15,042 bases of DNA from Prevotellaceae bacterium UBA4359. GTDB lineage: Bacteria > Bacteroidota > Bacteroidia > Bacteroidales > Bacteroidaceae. The position numbers and the translations under genes are program-made. The notes under the pieces were generated by a model. That model was not told where the DNA came from and made no database searches. It saw only the letters and a program-made list of their open reading frames with translations. Positions 1 through 7,358 of the stretch are shown here, piece after piece (the stretch's first letter is position 1; each line of letters begins with the position of its first letter). Location of the stretch: positions 1 to 15,042 of the forward strand of contig DGSP01000028.1 of assembly GCA_002393555.1 (NCBI GenBank). The letters are read 5' to 3'.

Positions 1-1146
1 GAGGAGGCTGATGATATAGAAGGTGTTTTTTTGCCGTTCTGCTTCTGCCGTTTTCTGGGCAGCAATCTTCTGGTGGCGAGAATAATTATACATGCCCAAG
101 GCTTGCCGGGTGGCTTCTGCGTGAATGTCGGTCACTAAGGTGTCCAATGATTTCTCATAGTTTTTGGCATAGAAAATCACAGAATCAGCCATGCCTTTTT
201 CCATTTTTACACGCATGAGCCCGCGATAGCCATTATAAGAATATTGATGGTTGAGTAACCATTTGAAGTAGAATTCTGCAGAATCGAGTCTTCCCGTTCC
301 TAAGTAGTACATTCCTTTGCTCTCGTAATAACCTTCTCTGCCAGATACGATGTTTCCATCTTTGTCAAACAGCCCAGACTCCTTTTCGAAGATGTCCATC
401 AGTTGTTTGGCCTTATCGTAGTGTTCCTGAGCGATATAGATGCTGATGGTCATAGGGTGGGCACGGGCCATTGCCTCTTTATATCCGAACTTTTGATATA
501 ACTCACGGGCTTGTTTTTCTGAGTTTAGGATGTTGGCTGTATCTCCCATCAATGTGTAAGGTCTGACCATTAACTCCACGCCTCTGATATATTCGTAGGT
601 GTTCCCTGCTTTCAAGGCCCATTTGCTGTACTGCTTCTGGGCTTCTATCTCTTCTTCGGGCATCACTTGGTTGTGCAGCACGTCTGCCATCTGCCCATAT
701 ACCTTATATAACGTCGTGTAGTCGCAGTCTTCGCTGAGTGTGTCTGCCTTCTCGATGGCGTCGTAGTAGCACTGGAGGGCTTGGGGAGCCTCGTTCCGGT
801 CGCGGTAGATGCAGCCAAGCAGGTAGTGGGCGAGGAGTTGCTGGTTGGGGGTGCCGTGGCGGTCGTAGTAATCGACCACCTCCTGGAAAGCGGTGTCGGA
901 AGGCAGAGGCTGGTAGAGTTTGTTGTTGGCTTCTGCCATGAGGACGGCATGGCGCATGCGTGTAGGCTCCGACTGCCGGGCGATGGCACTGTCGGCGGCA
1001 TGGAGCAGGCGGCTGGCCGAGTCGGGCGATGCCTCCATCAGGGCCTCGGCGCGGTCGAGCAGTGCCACCACCTCCTTGTCGTCGGCGCAGGCCGAGAGGA
1101 GGAAGAGGGCGAAAAAGAGAACGAAGATGTACTGTAGTTTTCTCAT
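1..1146 (-). CDS. TPR-containing lipoprotein-like sensor protein, left copy (3' end outside window)
   Basis: The reading frame is open from the ATG at 1146 to the window edge, giving 382 codons without a stop. The N-terminus is a signal peptide (MRKLQ, then a hydrophobic stretch) ending in a lipobox-like LLSAC with Cys20, so a lipoprotein is likely. The rest is helical with TPR-like segments: residues 29-52 (LLDRAEALMEASPDSA, the PDSA pattern common in Bacteroidales TPR sensors), about 109-137 (YLLGCIYRDRNEAPQALQCY), and a later one containing LDSAEFYF. Near the edge there is a charged helix (QKTAEAERQK) followed by FYIISLL, which looks like the start of a transmembrane helix. Related Bacteroidales proteins often continue into a cytoplasmic coiled coil plus a LuxR-type HTH or a histidine kinase; that part is not visible here, so the output is unknown. 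It lies 89 bp beyond hisS and has its own promoter. It is paralogous to the gene at 13900-15042. Confidence 0.85.
   Translation of the reverse strand, partial: MRKLQYIFVLFFALFLLSACADDKEVVALLDRAEALMEASPDSASRLLHAADSAIARQSEPTRMRHAVLMAEANNKLYQPLPSDTAFQEVVDYYDRHGTPNQQLLAHYLLGCIYRDRNEAPQALQCYYDAIEKADTLSEDCDYTTLYKVYGQMADVLHNQVMPEEEIEAQKQYSKWALKAGNTYEYIRGVELMVRPYTLMGDTANILNSEKQARELYQKFGYKEAMARAHPMTISIYIAQEHYDKAKQLMDIFEKESGLFDKDGNIVSGREGYYESKGMYYLGTGRLDSAEFYFKWLLNHQYSYNGYRGLMRVKMEKGMADSVIFYAKNYEKSLDTLVTDIHAEATRQALGMYNYSRHQKIAAQKTAEAERQKNTFYIISLL
1..1146. repeat. Left arm of a large inverted repeat (TPR gene copy)
   Basis: Base p in this arm pairs with base 15043-p of the right arm over the outer part. 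Positions 1-233 match 14810-15042 with a single difference (position 26). The block at about 685-1107 matches about 13936-14358 with roughly 20 differences by hand count. The centre (about 234-684) is much less alike. The lengths differ by one codon, in the signal peptide. Confidence 0.9.
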
Positions 1147-1153
1147 TTCCCTG

Positions 1154-1185
1154 CAAAGGTAAGACTTTCTCCCTCCTCTTCCAAA
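1154..1185 (-). promoter_or_regulatory. Bacteroidetes-type promoter of the left TPR gene
   Basis: On the minus strand TACCTTTG (complement of 1154-1161) matches the -7 consensus TAnnTTTG. TTTG (complement of 1182-1185) lies 20 bp upstream as the -33 element. The -7 box ends only 8 bases before the ATG at 1146, so the predicted transcript start leaves a leader of only a few bases. The only purine-rich stretch before the start (AGGGA) touches the ATG. Confidence 0.65.
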
Positions 1186-1202
1186 AAGTGGAAGATTTTT
1201 TT
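1177..1202 (+). terminator. Hairpin followed by seven Ts (plus-strand terminator-like), uncertain
   Basis: TCTTCC (1177-1182) pairs with GGAAGA (1190-1195) across a 7-base loop, and TTTTTTT follows at 1196-1202. Read on the plus strand it has the form of an intrinsic terminator, but no plus-strand gene ends here. On the minus strand, where hisS transcription runs, the T-run would precede the hairpin. The stem also overlaps the -33 element of the TPR gene promoter. It may be chance, or it may stop antisense transcription. Confidence 0.25.
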
Positions 1203-1235
1203 CCCGAAGAAGGTCTGCCGAAGGCGAAAAAAGAA

Positions 1236-2606
1236 TTACTGGGGGAGGGTCGAGGTGAGGGTTTGCACCAACTCGTCGGGGGTGAGGGGTTGCTGCTCGC
1301 CAGTGGTCATGTTTTTGAGTGTGACTTTCCCCTGAGCCATCTCGTTCTCGCCCACGATGGCGACGAGGGGGATGGCTTTGGCGTTGGCGTAGGCCATTTG
1401 TTTTTTCATCTTGGCGGCATCGGGGTAGATTTCGCAGCGGATGCCAGCGGCGCGGAGCCGGGCGAGCAGGGGCTGGCAGTGGTCGGCTTCGGTCTGGCCG
1501 AAGTTGACGAAGAGGAGTTGGGTGGTGTGGGTGGTCTCGCTGGGGTAGAGGTCGAGTTGGTTGAGCACGTCGAAGATGCGGTCGGCTCCGAAGGAGATGC
1601 CTACGCCGCTGAGTCCGGGCAGGCCGAAGATGCCAGTGAGGTTGTCGTAGCGTCCGCCGCCGGTGATGGAGCCTATCTGCACGTCGAGTGCCTTGACTTC
1701 GAAGATGGCTCCTGTGTAGTAGTTGAGTCCGCGAGCGAGGGTGAGGTCGAGTTCGATGGGGTTGGCGAGGCTGTGGAGGCGGGTGAGGATGTAGTCTGTC
1801 TCTTCGATGCCTTTCAGTCCTGTGTCGGAGTGGCGGAGCACTTCGCGCATGGTGGCGAGTTTCTCTTCATTTGTGCCGCTGAGGTTGATGATGGGTTGCA
1901 ACTTGTCGATGGCTTCGGCGGGGATGCCTGCCTGGGCGAGTTCGGCATTGACGGCTTCGAGACCTATCTTGTCGAGTTTGTCGATGGCTACGGTGAGGTC
2001 AACTATCTTGTCGGCCTGGCCGATGAGTTCGGCTATGCCAGTGAGTATCTTGCGGTTGTTGATTTTGATGCAGACGCGCACTCCGAAGCGGGTGAAGACG
2101 GTGTCGATGATTTGCATGAGTTCGACTTCGTTGAGCAGGGAGTCGCTGCCCACCACGTCGGCATCGCACTGGTAGAACTCGCGGTAGCGTCCTTTCTGCG
2201 GTCGGTCGGCGCGCCACACGGGTTGTATCTGGTAGCGCTTGAAGGGGAGGGTGAGTTCTTCGCGGTGCTGCACCACGTAGCGTGCGAAGGGCACGGTGAG
2301 GTCGTAGCGCAGGCCTTTCTCGCAGAAGTGGGCGGCGAGTTTGAGGGTGCTGGTGTGGGCCACTTCGTCGGGGGTGATGCCGTGGAGGAAGTCGCCGGAG
2401 TTGAGTATCTTGAAGAGGAGTTTGTCGCCTTCTTCGCCATATTTGCCCATGAGGGTGGAGAGGTTCTCCATGGCGGGTGTCTCGATGGGTTGGAATCCGT
2501 AGAGTGCATAGACCTGACGGATGGTGTCGAAGATGTAGTTGCGCTTGGCCATCTCGATGGGGGAGAAGTCGCGTGTGCCTTTGGGTATGCTGGGTTTTTG
2601 TGCCAT
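1236..2606 (-). CDS. hisS: Histidyl-tRNA synthetase
   Basis: Class II aminoacyl-tRNA synthetase that charges tRNA-His with histidine using ATP in the cytoplasm. The protein has 456 residues, somewhat longer than E. coli HisS (424). Visible motifs are KGTRDF at 9-14, the motif 2 region VWRADRPQKGRYREFYQCD at 130-148, the histidine-specific LARGLNYYTG at 290-299, SITGGGRYDNL at 313-323, and motif 3 GVGISFGADRI at 334-344. The anticodon-binding domain covers roughly 360-450. An insertion-like segment at about 70-100 (NSGDFLHGITPDE...) lies between the N-terminus and motif 2. The start at 2606 (MAQKPSIPKG) is chosen because the frame upstream does not resemble HisS and would run back into sufS. 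The gap to the sufS stop is 22 bp, which suggests co-transcription with the suf genes. Confidence 0.97.
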   Translation of the reverse strand: MAQKPSIPKGTRDFSPIEMAKRNYIFDTIRQVYALYGFQPIETPAMENLSTLMGKYGEEGDKLLFKILNSGDFLHGITPDEVAHTSTLKLAAHFCEKGLRYDLTVPFARYVVQHREELTLPFKRYQIQPVWRADRPQKGRYREFYQCDADVVGSDSLLNEVELMQIIDTVFTRFGVRVCIKINNRKILTGIAELIGQADKIVDLTVAIDKLDKIGLEAVNAELAQAGIPAEAIDKLQPIINLSGTNEEKLATMREVLRHSDTGLKGIEETDYILTRLHSLANPIELDLTLARGLNYYTGAIFEVKALDVQIGSITGGGRYDNLTGIFGLPGLSGVGISFGADRIFDVLNQLDLYPSETTHTTQLLFVNFGQTEADHCQPLLARLRAAGIRCEIYPDAAKMKKQMAYANAKAIPLVAIVGENEMAQGKVTLKNMTTGEQQPLTPDELVQTLTSTLPQ

Positions 2607-2628
2607 ATCTGTATGTTTTTTTGTGTGT

Positions 2629-3843
2629 TCAGAACATTTGTTGCACTCGCCGGATGGAGGCCACGAGGGCATCGACTTCGGCGGTGGTGTTGTAGAGTGC
2701 GAAGGAGGCGCGCACGGTGCCTTCGATGCCGAGGCGGTGCATGAGGGGTTCGGCGCAGTGGTGGCCGGTGCGGACGGCGATGCCGAGGCGGTCGAGCAGG
2801 GTGCCGAGGTCGAGGGGGTGGATGTGGCCTACGAGGAAACTGATGACGGCATCGTGGTGGTCGGTGGGGCCGAAGATGCGCATGTTGTCTATCTGCTGCA
2901 GTTGCTGGGTGGCGTAGCGGGTGAGTTGCTGCTCGTGGGCGAGGATGTTGTCCATGCCGAGGGCGGTGACGTAGTCGATGGCTACGGCCAGGCCGTGGGT
3001 GGCCACGTAGTCGGGGGTGCCTGCCTCAAACTTGTAGGGGAGGTCGTTGTAGGTGGTTTTCTCGAACCTGACGGTCTTAATCATTTCGCCGCCTCCCTGG
3101 TAGGGGGGCAGTTGTTCGAGCCATGTTTCTTTGCCGTAGAGGACTCCGACGCCTGTGGGGCCATAGACTTTGTGGCCGGAGAAGGCGAAGAAGTCGCAGT
3201 CGAGGGCTTGCACGTCGATGGGCATGTGGGGCACGGACTGCGCGCCGTCGATGAGGACGGGGATGCCACGCTGATGGGCCAGGCGGATGATGTCGGCCAC
3301 GGGATTGACGGTGCCGAGCACGTTGCTGACGTGGGTGCAGCAGACGAGTCGTGTCTGCTCGCTGAGCAACTGGGCGTATGCCTCCATGTCCAGCAGGCCG
3401 TCGTCGCTGATGGGGATGACTTTCAGCCGCGCTCCTTTGCGCTGGCACATCATCTGCCAAGGCACGATGTTGGAGTGGTGCTCCATGGTGCTGACGAGGA
3501 TTTCGTCGCCTTCATGCACAAAGGCTTCGCCGAAGGAGAAGGCGAGGAGGTTGATGCTCTCGGTGGTGCCACGGGTGAAGAGGATTTCGCTGGCTGAACG
3601 GGCATGGATGAAGCGGCGCACGGTCTCGCGGCTGGCTTCGTGGAGGTCGGTGGCCTGCTGGGAGAGGAAGTGTACGCCTCGGTGCACGTTGGCGTTGACG
3701 TTGTAGTATTCATCAACCATGGCCTCGACCACTTGGCGAGGCTTCTGGGTGGTGGCTCCATTGTCGAGATAGACGAGGGGGCGGTTGTATATTTTTCGTT
3801 GGAGGATGGGGAAGTCTTCCCTCACCTTGGTGATGTCGTACAT
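2629..3843 (-). CDS. sufS: Cysteine desulfurase SufS (group II)
   Basis: PLP-dependent enzyme that removes sulfur from L-cysteine as an enzyme persulfide for Fe-S cluster assembly by the SUF machinery. It has 404 residues, the usual length. The PLP lysine is Lys225 in FSGHKVYG. The persulfide cysteine is Cys363 in RTGHHCAEP, the group II signature. PLP-contacting residues His123 (EHHSN), Asp199 and Gln202 (LIDGAQ) and the arginine of VRASFALYNT are present, with numbering one off E. coli SufS at several sites. The start at 3843 (MYDITKVRED) follows an AGAAGAG stretch. An upstream in-frame extension of 81 codons runs into sufD and is rejected. It lies 14 bp after sufD. No sufE is seen here, so the sulfur acceptor is presumably encoded elsewhere. 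Confidence 0.97.
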   Translation of the reverse strand: MYDITKVREDFPILQRKIYNRPLVYLDNGATTQKPRQVVEAMVDEYYNVNANVHRGVHFLSQQATDLHEASRETVRRFIHARSASEILFTRGTTESINLLAFSFGEAFVHEGDEILVSTMEHHSNIVPWQMMCQRKGARLKVIPISDDGLLDMEAYAQLLSEQTRLVCCTHVSNVLGTVNPVADIIRLAHQRGIPVLIDGAQSVPHMPIDVQALDCDFFAFSGHKVYGPTGVGVLYGKETWLEQLPPYQGGGEMIKTVRFEKTTYNDLPYKFEAGTPDYVATHGLAVAIDYVTALGMDNILAHEQQLTRYATQQLQQIDNMRIFGPTDHHDAVISFLVGHIHPLDLGTLLDRLGIAVRTGHHCAEPLMHRLGIEGTVRASFALYNTTAEVDALVASIRRVQQMF

Positions 3844-3857
3844 TTTACTCTTCTTTT

Positions 3858-5075
3858 TTATTTGCAGAGGCGGCAGTCTTCGCACTTGTCGAGTTCGCCA
3901 CGGAAGCGTTTCTCCACTTTCACGTAGAGACGTTGGCGCAAGGGTTCGAACTTGATTTGGTCGATGACCTGCCCCATGAATGCGTTTTTGAGGAGGGTGC
4001 GCGCTTCGGCCTCGGGGATGCCTCGCTGGCGCATGTAGAAGAGGGCGGTCTCGTCCATCACGCCTACGGTGGAGCCGTGGGCGCACTTCACGTCATCTGC
4101 ATAGATTTCGAGCATGGGCTGGGTGTAGATGCGGGCATCGGCAGAGGCGCAGAGGTTGGCGTTGGTCTCTTGCGAGGTGGTTTTCTGGGCATCTTTATCG
4201 ACGAGTATCTTGCCGGCGAAGGCACCCACCGCATGGCCGTCAACCACGTATTTGTAGAGTTGCCGCGACTGGCAGCAAGGCACTTGATGGTGGATGAGGG
4301 TGTTGTTGTCGATGTGCTGTGAGGCACTGCCGATGGCGCATCCGTTGAGGGTAACTTCTGCACCTTCGCCCTTCAGATAGACATCGCAGAGGTTGCGGGT
4401 CTGTCCGTTGAAGAGGGTGATGGCATTGTGCTTGACGGAGGAGTCGCGGCCTTGCCGGATGTAGATGTTGGAGAAACGCGAACAGAGGGGCGTGGTCTCT
4501 TCTATCTCGTAGAGGTCGATGCGGGCATTGTCTTGACACACCACCTCGATGACTTGTGTGGTGAGGAAAGGCTGCTTGTCGGCGGCATGGTCGTTGATGA
4601 TGATGGTGGCATCGGCTCCTCGTTCCATGAGGATGAGGATGCGCCGATTGGCCATTGTAGGTGCTGTTCCGCGTAGCCAGTTGTCCACCACGATGGGGTC
4701 GTCCACCTTGGTGTCAACTGGCACGTGGATGAGCAGAGCGTCGTGTACCAGTGCTGTGTTGAGTGCCGTGATGGAGTCTTTTGTGTTTGCGACTCTGTTA
4801 TAGTAGGGAGTGATGTCCAAAGGGGCATCTTTTACATTATATATATAAGGAGAGGATTTGATGGTGAGCGGCGTGAGAGAGATGCCGTAGTTGGGCGAGA
4901 AGGCGGCATCGACATCGGTGTATCGGTAGCGTTCTTCTTTCTTGGTGGGGAAACCCTGACGCGCAAATGTGGCAAAGGCTTCGTCGCGCACCGCATTCAT
5001 GACAGCGCAACTTTTCGACTTGATGAGGTTGCCTGCCTCTTGGTATAGTTCTATGTATTGCCGCTCGCTTTTCAT
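3858..5075 (-). CDS. sufD: Fe-S cluster assembly scaffold subunit SufD
   Basis: Component of the SufBC2D scaffold on which Fe-S clusters form. It has 405 residues. The C-terminal half carries the beta-helix core typical of SufB/SufD (for example VYLKGEGAEVTLNG), followed by the conserved YADDVKCAHGSTVG segment; His333 probably corresponds to the functional E. coli SufD histidine (His360). The C-terminal helical domain contains ARTLLKNAFMGQVID. The last residues form a cysteine cluster, KCEDCRLCK (Cys398, Cys401, Cys404), which I do not recall from enterobacterial SufD. The start at 5075 (MKSERQ) is preferred over an ATG 21 bases upstream because it makes an ATGA overlap with the sufC stop, the usual sign of translational coupling. 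Confidence 0.95.
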   Translation of the reverse strand: MKSERQYIELYQEAGNLIKSKSCAVMNAVRDEAFATFARQGFPTKKEERYRYTDVDAAFSPNYGISLTPLTIKSSPYIYNVKDAPLDITPYYNRVANTKDSITALNTALVHDALLIHVPVDTKVDDPIVVDNWLRGTAPTMANRRILILMERGADATIIINDHAADKQPFLTTQVIEVVCQDNARIDLYEIEETTPLCSRFSNIYIRQGRDSSVKHNAITLFNGQTRNLCDVYLKGEGAEVTLNGCAIGSASQHIDNNTLIHHQVPCCQSRQLYKYVVDGHAVGAFAGKILVDKDAQKTTSQETNANLCASADARIYTQPMLEIYADDVKCAHGSTVGVMDETALFYMRQRGIPEAEARTLLKNAFMGQVIDQIKFEPLRQRLYVKVEKRFRGELDKCEDCRLCK

Positions 5076-5821
5076 GCCTGTTCTTCCTTTATCCAATCGA
5101 AACCTTGATTCTCAATTTGTTGCGCCAGTTCGGCTGTGCCGGTCTTGACAATGCGACCACCGATGAGTACATGGACGAAGTCGGGGCGGATGTAGTCGAG
5201 CAGTCGCTGATAGTGGGTGATGACGATGGCTGAGGTCTCGGCGGTGCGGAGTTTGTTGAAACCTTCGGCCACAATGCGGAGGGCATCGACATCGAGGCCG
5301 GAGTCAGTCTCGTCGAGAATGCAGAAGGTGGGTTCGAGCATGGCCATCTGGAAGATTTCGTTGCGCTTGCGCTCGCCTCCCGAAAAGCCCTCGTTGACAG
5401 AACGGTTCATCAGTTTCTGGTCTATCTCGACGAGTTTGCGCTTTTCCCGCATGATTTTGAGGAAGTCGGTCGATTTGAGGGGTTCCTTGCCCAAAGCCTC
5501 ACGCCGCGCATTGACTGCGGCGCGCATGAAGTTGGTCATGCTCACTCCGGGTATCTCGATGGGGGCCTGGAAGGACATGAAGATGCCAGCATGGGCGCGC
5601 TCTTCGGTGCTCATGGCCAAGAGGTCTTGGCCGTTGAAGGTGATGCTGCCCTCGGTCACTTCGTAGGCCGGGTTGCCCACAATGACATTGGAGAGGGTGG
5701 ATTTGCCTGCGCCATTAGTACCCATGAGGGCATGGATTTCGCCATCACGTATGGTCAACGTGATGCCTTTGAGTATTTCTTTGTCGCCAACTTTGGCGTG
5801 AAGATTCTTGATTTCTAACAT
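5072..5821 (-). CDS. sufC: Fe-S cluster assembly ATPase SufC
   Basis: ABC-type ATPase without membrane segments that powers the SufBC2D scaffold. It has 249 residues, the family length. Walker A is GTNGAGKST (34-42), the Q-loop glutamine is in FQAP (about 85), the ABC signature is FSGGE (146-150), Walker B is CILDE (167-171) with catalytic Glu171, and the switch histidine is His203 in ITHYQR. The start ATG at 5821 lies one base after the sufB stop. An AGGA ribosome-binding sequence sits inside the last sufB codons. The stop overlaps the sufD start (ATGA). Confidence 0.97.
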   Translation of the reverse strand: MLEIKNLHAKVGDKEILKGITLTIRDGEIHALMGTNGAGKSTLSNVIVGNPAYEVTEGSITFNGQDLLAMSTEERAHAGIFMSFQAPIEIPGVSMTNFMRAAVNARREALGKEPLKSTDFLKIMREKRKLVEIDQKLMNRSVNEGFSGGERKRNEIFQMAMLEPTFCILDETDSGLDVDALRIVAEGFNKLRTAETSAIVITHYQRLLDYIRPDFVHVLIGGRIVKTGTAELAQQIENQGFDWIKEEQA

Positions 5822-5822
5822 A

Positions 5823-7358
5823 TTATCCTACAGTTCCTTCAAGTGATACAGATAAAAGTTTCTGGGCCTCGACGGCAAATTCCATGGGGAGTTTGTTGAG
5901 CACGTCCTTGGCATAGCCATTGACGATGAGCCCCACGGCCTCTTCGGTGGAGATGCCACGCTGGTTACAGTAGAAGAGTTGGTCCTCGTTGATTTTGGAG
6001 GTGGTGGCTTCGTGCTCCACGGTGGCAGTGTTGTTGTGGATGTCCATGTAGGGGAAAGTGTGGGCGCCACACTCGCTGCCCAGCAGGAGAGAGTCGCACG
6101 AGGAGTAGTTTCTGGCTCCGTCGGCCTGCTTGCCCACTCTGACCAGCCCTCGGTAGGAGTTCTGCGACTGGCCAGCCGAGATGCCTTTGGAGATGATGGT
6201 GGAGCGTGTATTCTTGCCCAGATGAATCATCTTGGTGCCAGTGTCGGCTTCCTGATGATGGTTGGTGACGGCCACACTGTAGAACTCAGCCTGGCTGTTG
6301 TCGCCTCGGAGCACACAAGAGGGGTATTTCCATGTGATGGCAGAGCCTGTCTCCACTTGCGTCCAGGAGAGTTTGCTGTTCGCCCCCCGCAGGTCGCCCC
6401 GTTTGGTCACCAGATTGAGCACACCACCCCGCCCTTCGGCATCGCCAGGATACCAGTTTTGCACGGTGGAGTACTTCACCTCGGCATTGTCCATCACCAC
6501 AATTTCCACGATGGCGGCATGCAACTGGTTCTCGTCGCGCATCGGTGCCGTGCATCCTTCGAGATAGGACACGTAGGAACCTTCGTCACACACGATAAGG
6601 GTGCGCTCGAACTGCCCTGTGTTGCGGGCATTGATGCGGAAGTAGGTGGAGAGTTCCATCGGACAACGTGTGTTCTTGGGGATATAGACGAAAGAGCCGT
6701 CGGAAAACACGGCACTGTTGAGGGCGGCGAAATAGTTGTCCTTGGAAGGTACCACACTGCCCAGATACTGCCTCACAAGGTCGGGATAGTTCTTCACCGC
6801 CTCGCTGATGGAGCAGAAGATAATGCCTTTCTCCGAGAGTTTCTCCTTGAAAGTGGTCTTGACCGACACCGAGTCCATCACGGCATCGACGGCAGTGCCA
6901 GAGAGTGCCAGCCGCTCCTCCAGTGGGATGCCCAGTTTGTCGAAAGTCTTCATCAGTTCGGGGTCTATCTCCTCCACACTCTTAGGCCCCTTCTTGTTGC
7001 CGGCAGTTGGGTCGGCATAGTAGGAGATGGCCTGATAGTCTATCTCCGGCAGATGCACATGACCCCATGAGGGCTGCGTCTGCGTGAGCCAGTAGCGATA
7101 GGCTTCCAGACGGAACTGCAAGAGCCAGTCTGGTTCGCCCTTCTTCTGCGAGATGAGACGAACCACATCTTCGTTCAGACCCTTGTCGATGATTTCGGTG
7201 TGTACATCGGTGGTGAAGCCAAACTCATACTTTTTCTCCGCCACCTGTCGCACAAACTCGTTCTTCTGCGGCTCTTGGTGTACAGACCCGTTCTTCTGCG
7301 GCTCGCCCTGTTCGCCTTCCCCCTCTACCTTTTCTCTATTCTTATCTTGCCAACTCAT
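5823..7358 (-). CDS. sufB: Fe-S cluster assembly scaffold protein SufB
   Basis: Central scaffold subunit that receives sulfur from SufS and builds the cluster with SufC and SufD. It has 511 residues, somewhat longer than E. coli SufB (495). The body is well conserved: NYFAALNSAVFSDGSFVYIP, STYFRINARNTGQFERTL, and the functional cysteine Cys421 in RNYSSCDSLL, which corresponds to E. coli Cys405 with a shift of 16. Glu450 in EHEATTSKI corresponds to Glu434 with the same shift. The first 40 residues are charged and contain a 10-residue duplication (EPQKNGSVHQ then EPQKNEFVRQ). The start at 7358 overlaps the cvpA stop in ATGA form, which supports it although the N-terminus is not conserved. The C-terminus runs to the sufC start with a 1-bp gap. 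Confidence 0.96.
   Translation of the reverse strand: MSWQDKNREKVEGEGEQGEPQKNGSVHQEPQKNEFVRQVAEKKYEFGFTTDVHTEIIDKGLNEDVVRLISQKKGEPDWLLQFRLEAYRYWLTQTQPSWGHVHLPEIDYQAISYYADPTAGNKKGPKSVEEIDPELMKTFDKLGIPLEERLALSGTAVDAVMDSVSVKTTFKEKLSEKGIIFCSISEAVKNYPDLVRQYLGSVVPSKDNYFAALNSAVFSDGSFVYIPKNTRCPMELSTYFRINARNTGQFERTLIVCDEGSYVSYLEGCTAPMRDENQLHAAIVEIVVMDNAEVKYSTVQNWYPGDAEGRGGVLNLVTKRGDLRGANSKLSWTQVETGSAITWKYPSCVLRGDNSQAEFYSVAVTNHHQEADTGTKMIHLGKNTRSTIISKGISAGQSQNSYRGLVRVGKQADGARNYSSCDSLLLGSECGAHTFPYMDIHNNTATVEHEATTSKINEDQLFYCNQRGISTEEAVGLIVNGYAKDVLNKLPMEFAVEAQKLLSVSLEGTVG
7245..7304 (-). repeat. 30-bp tandem duplication at the 5' end of sufB
   Basis: Two 30-bp units encode residues 19-28 and 29-38 of SufB. 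They share the 15-mer gttcttctgcggctc (plus-strand spelling at 7260-7274 and 7290-7304), while the other halves have diverged. The reading frame is kept, so it only lengthens the N-terminal tail. Confidence 0.7.

Noticed and set aside
1..1146. Calling the TPR genes a hybrid two-component system or LuxR regulator
   Set aside because: Only the signal peptide, TPR region and start of a membrane helix are visible; no kinase or HTH motif lies inside the window.
1029..2744. 571-codon plus-strand frame opposite hisS, and similar frames opposite sufS (2539-3597) and sufB (5979-7070)
   Set aside because: They are antisense shadows of clear genes, with repetitive Gly/Glu/Val content and no ribosome-binding site or domain.
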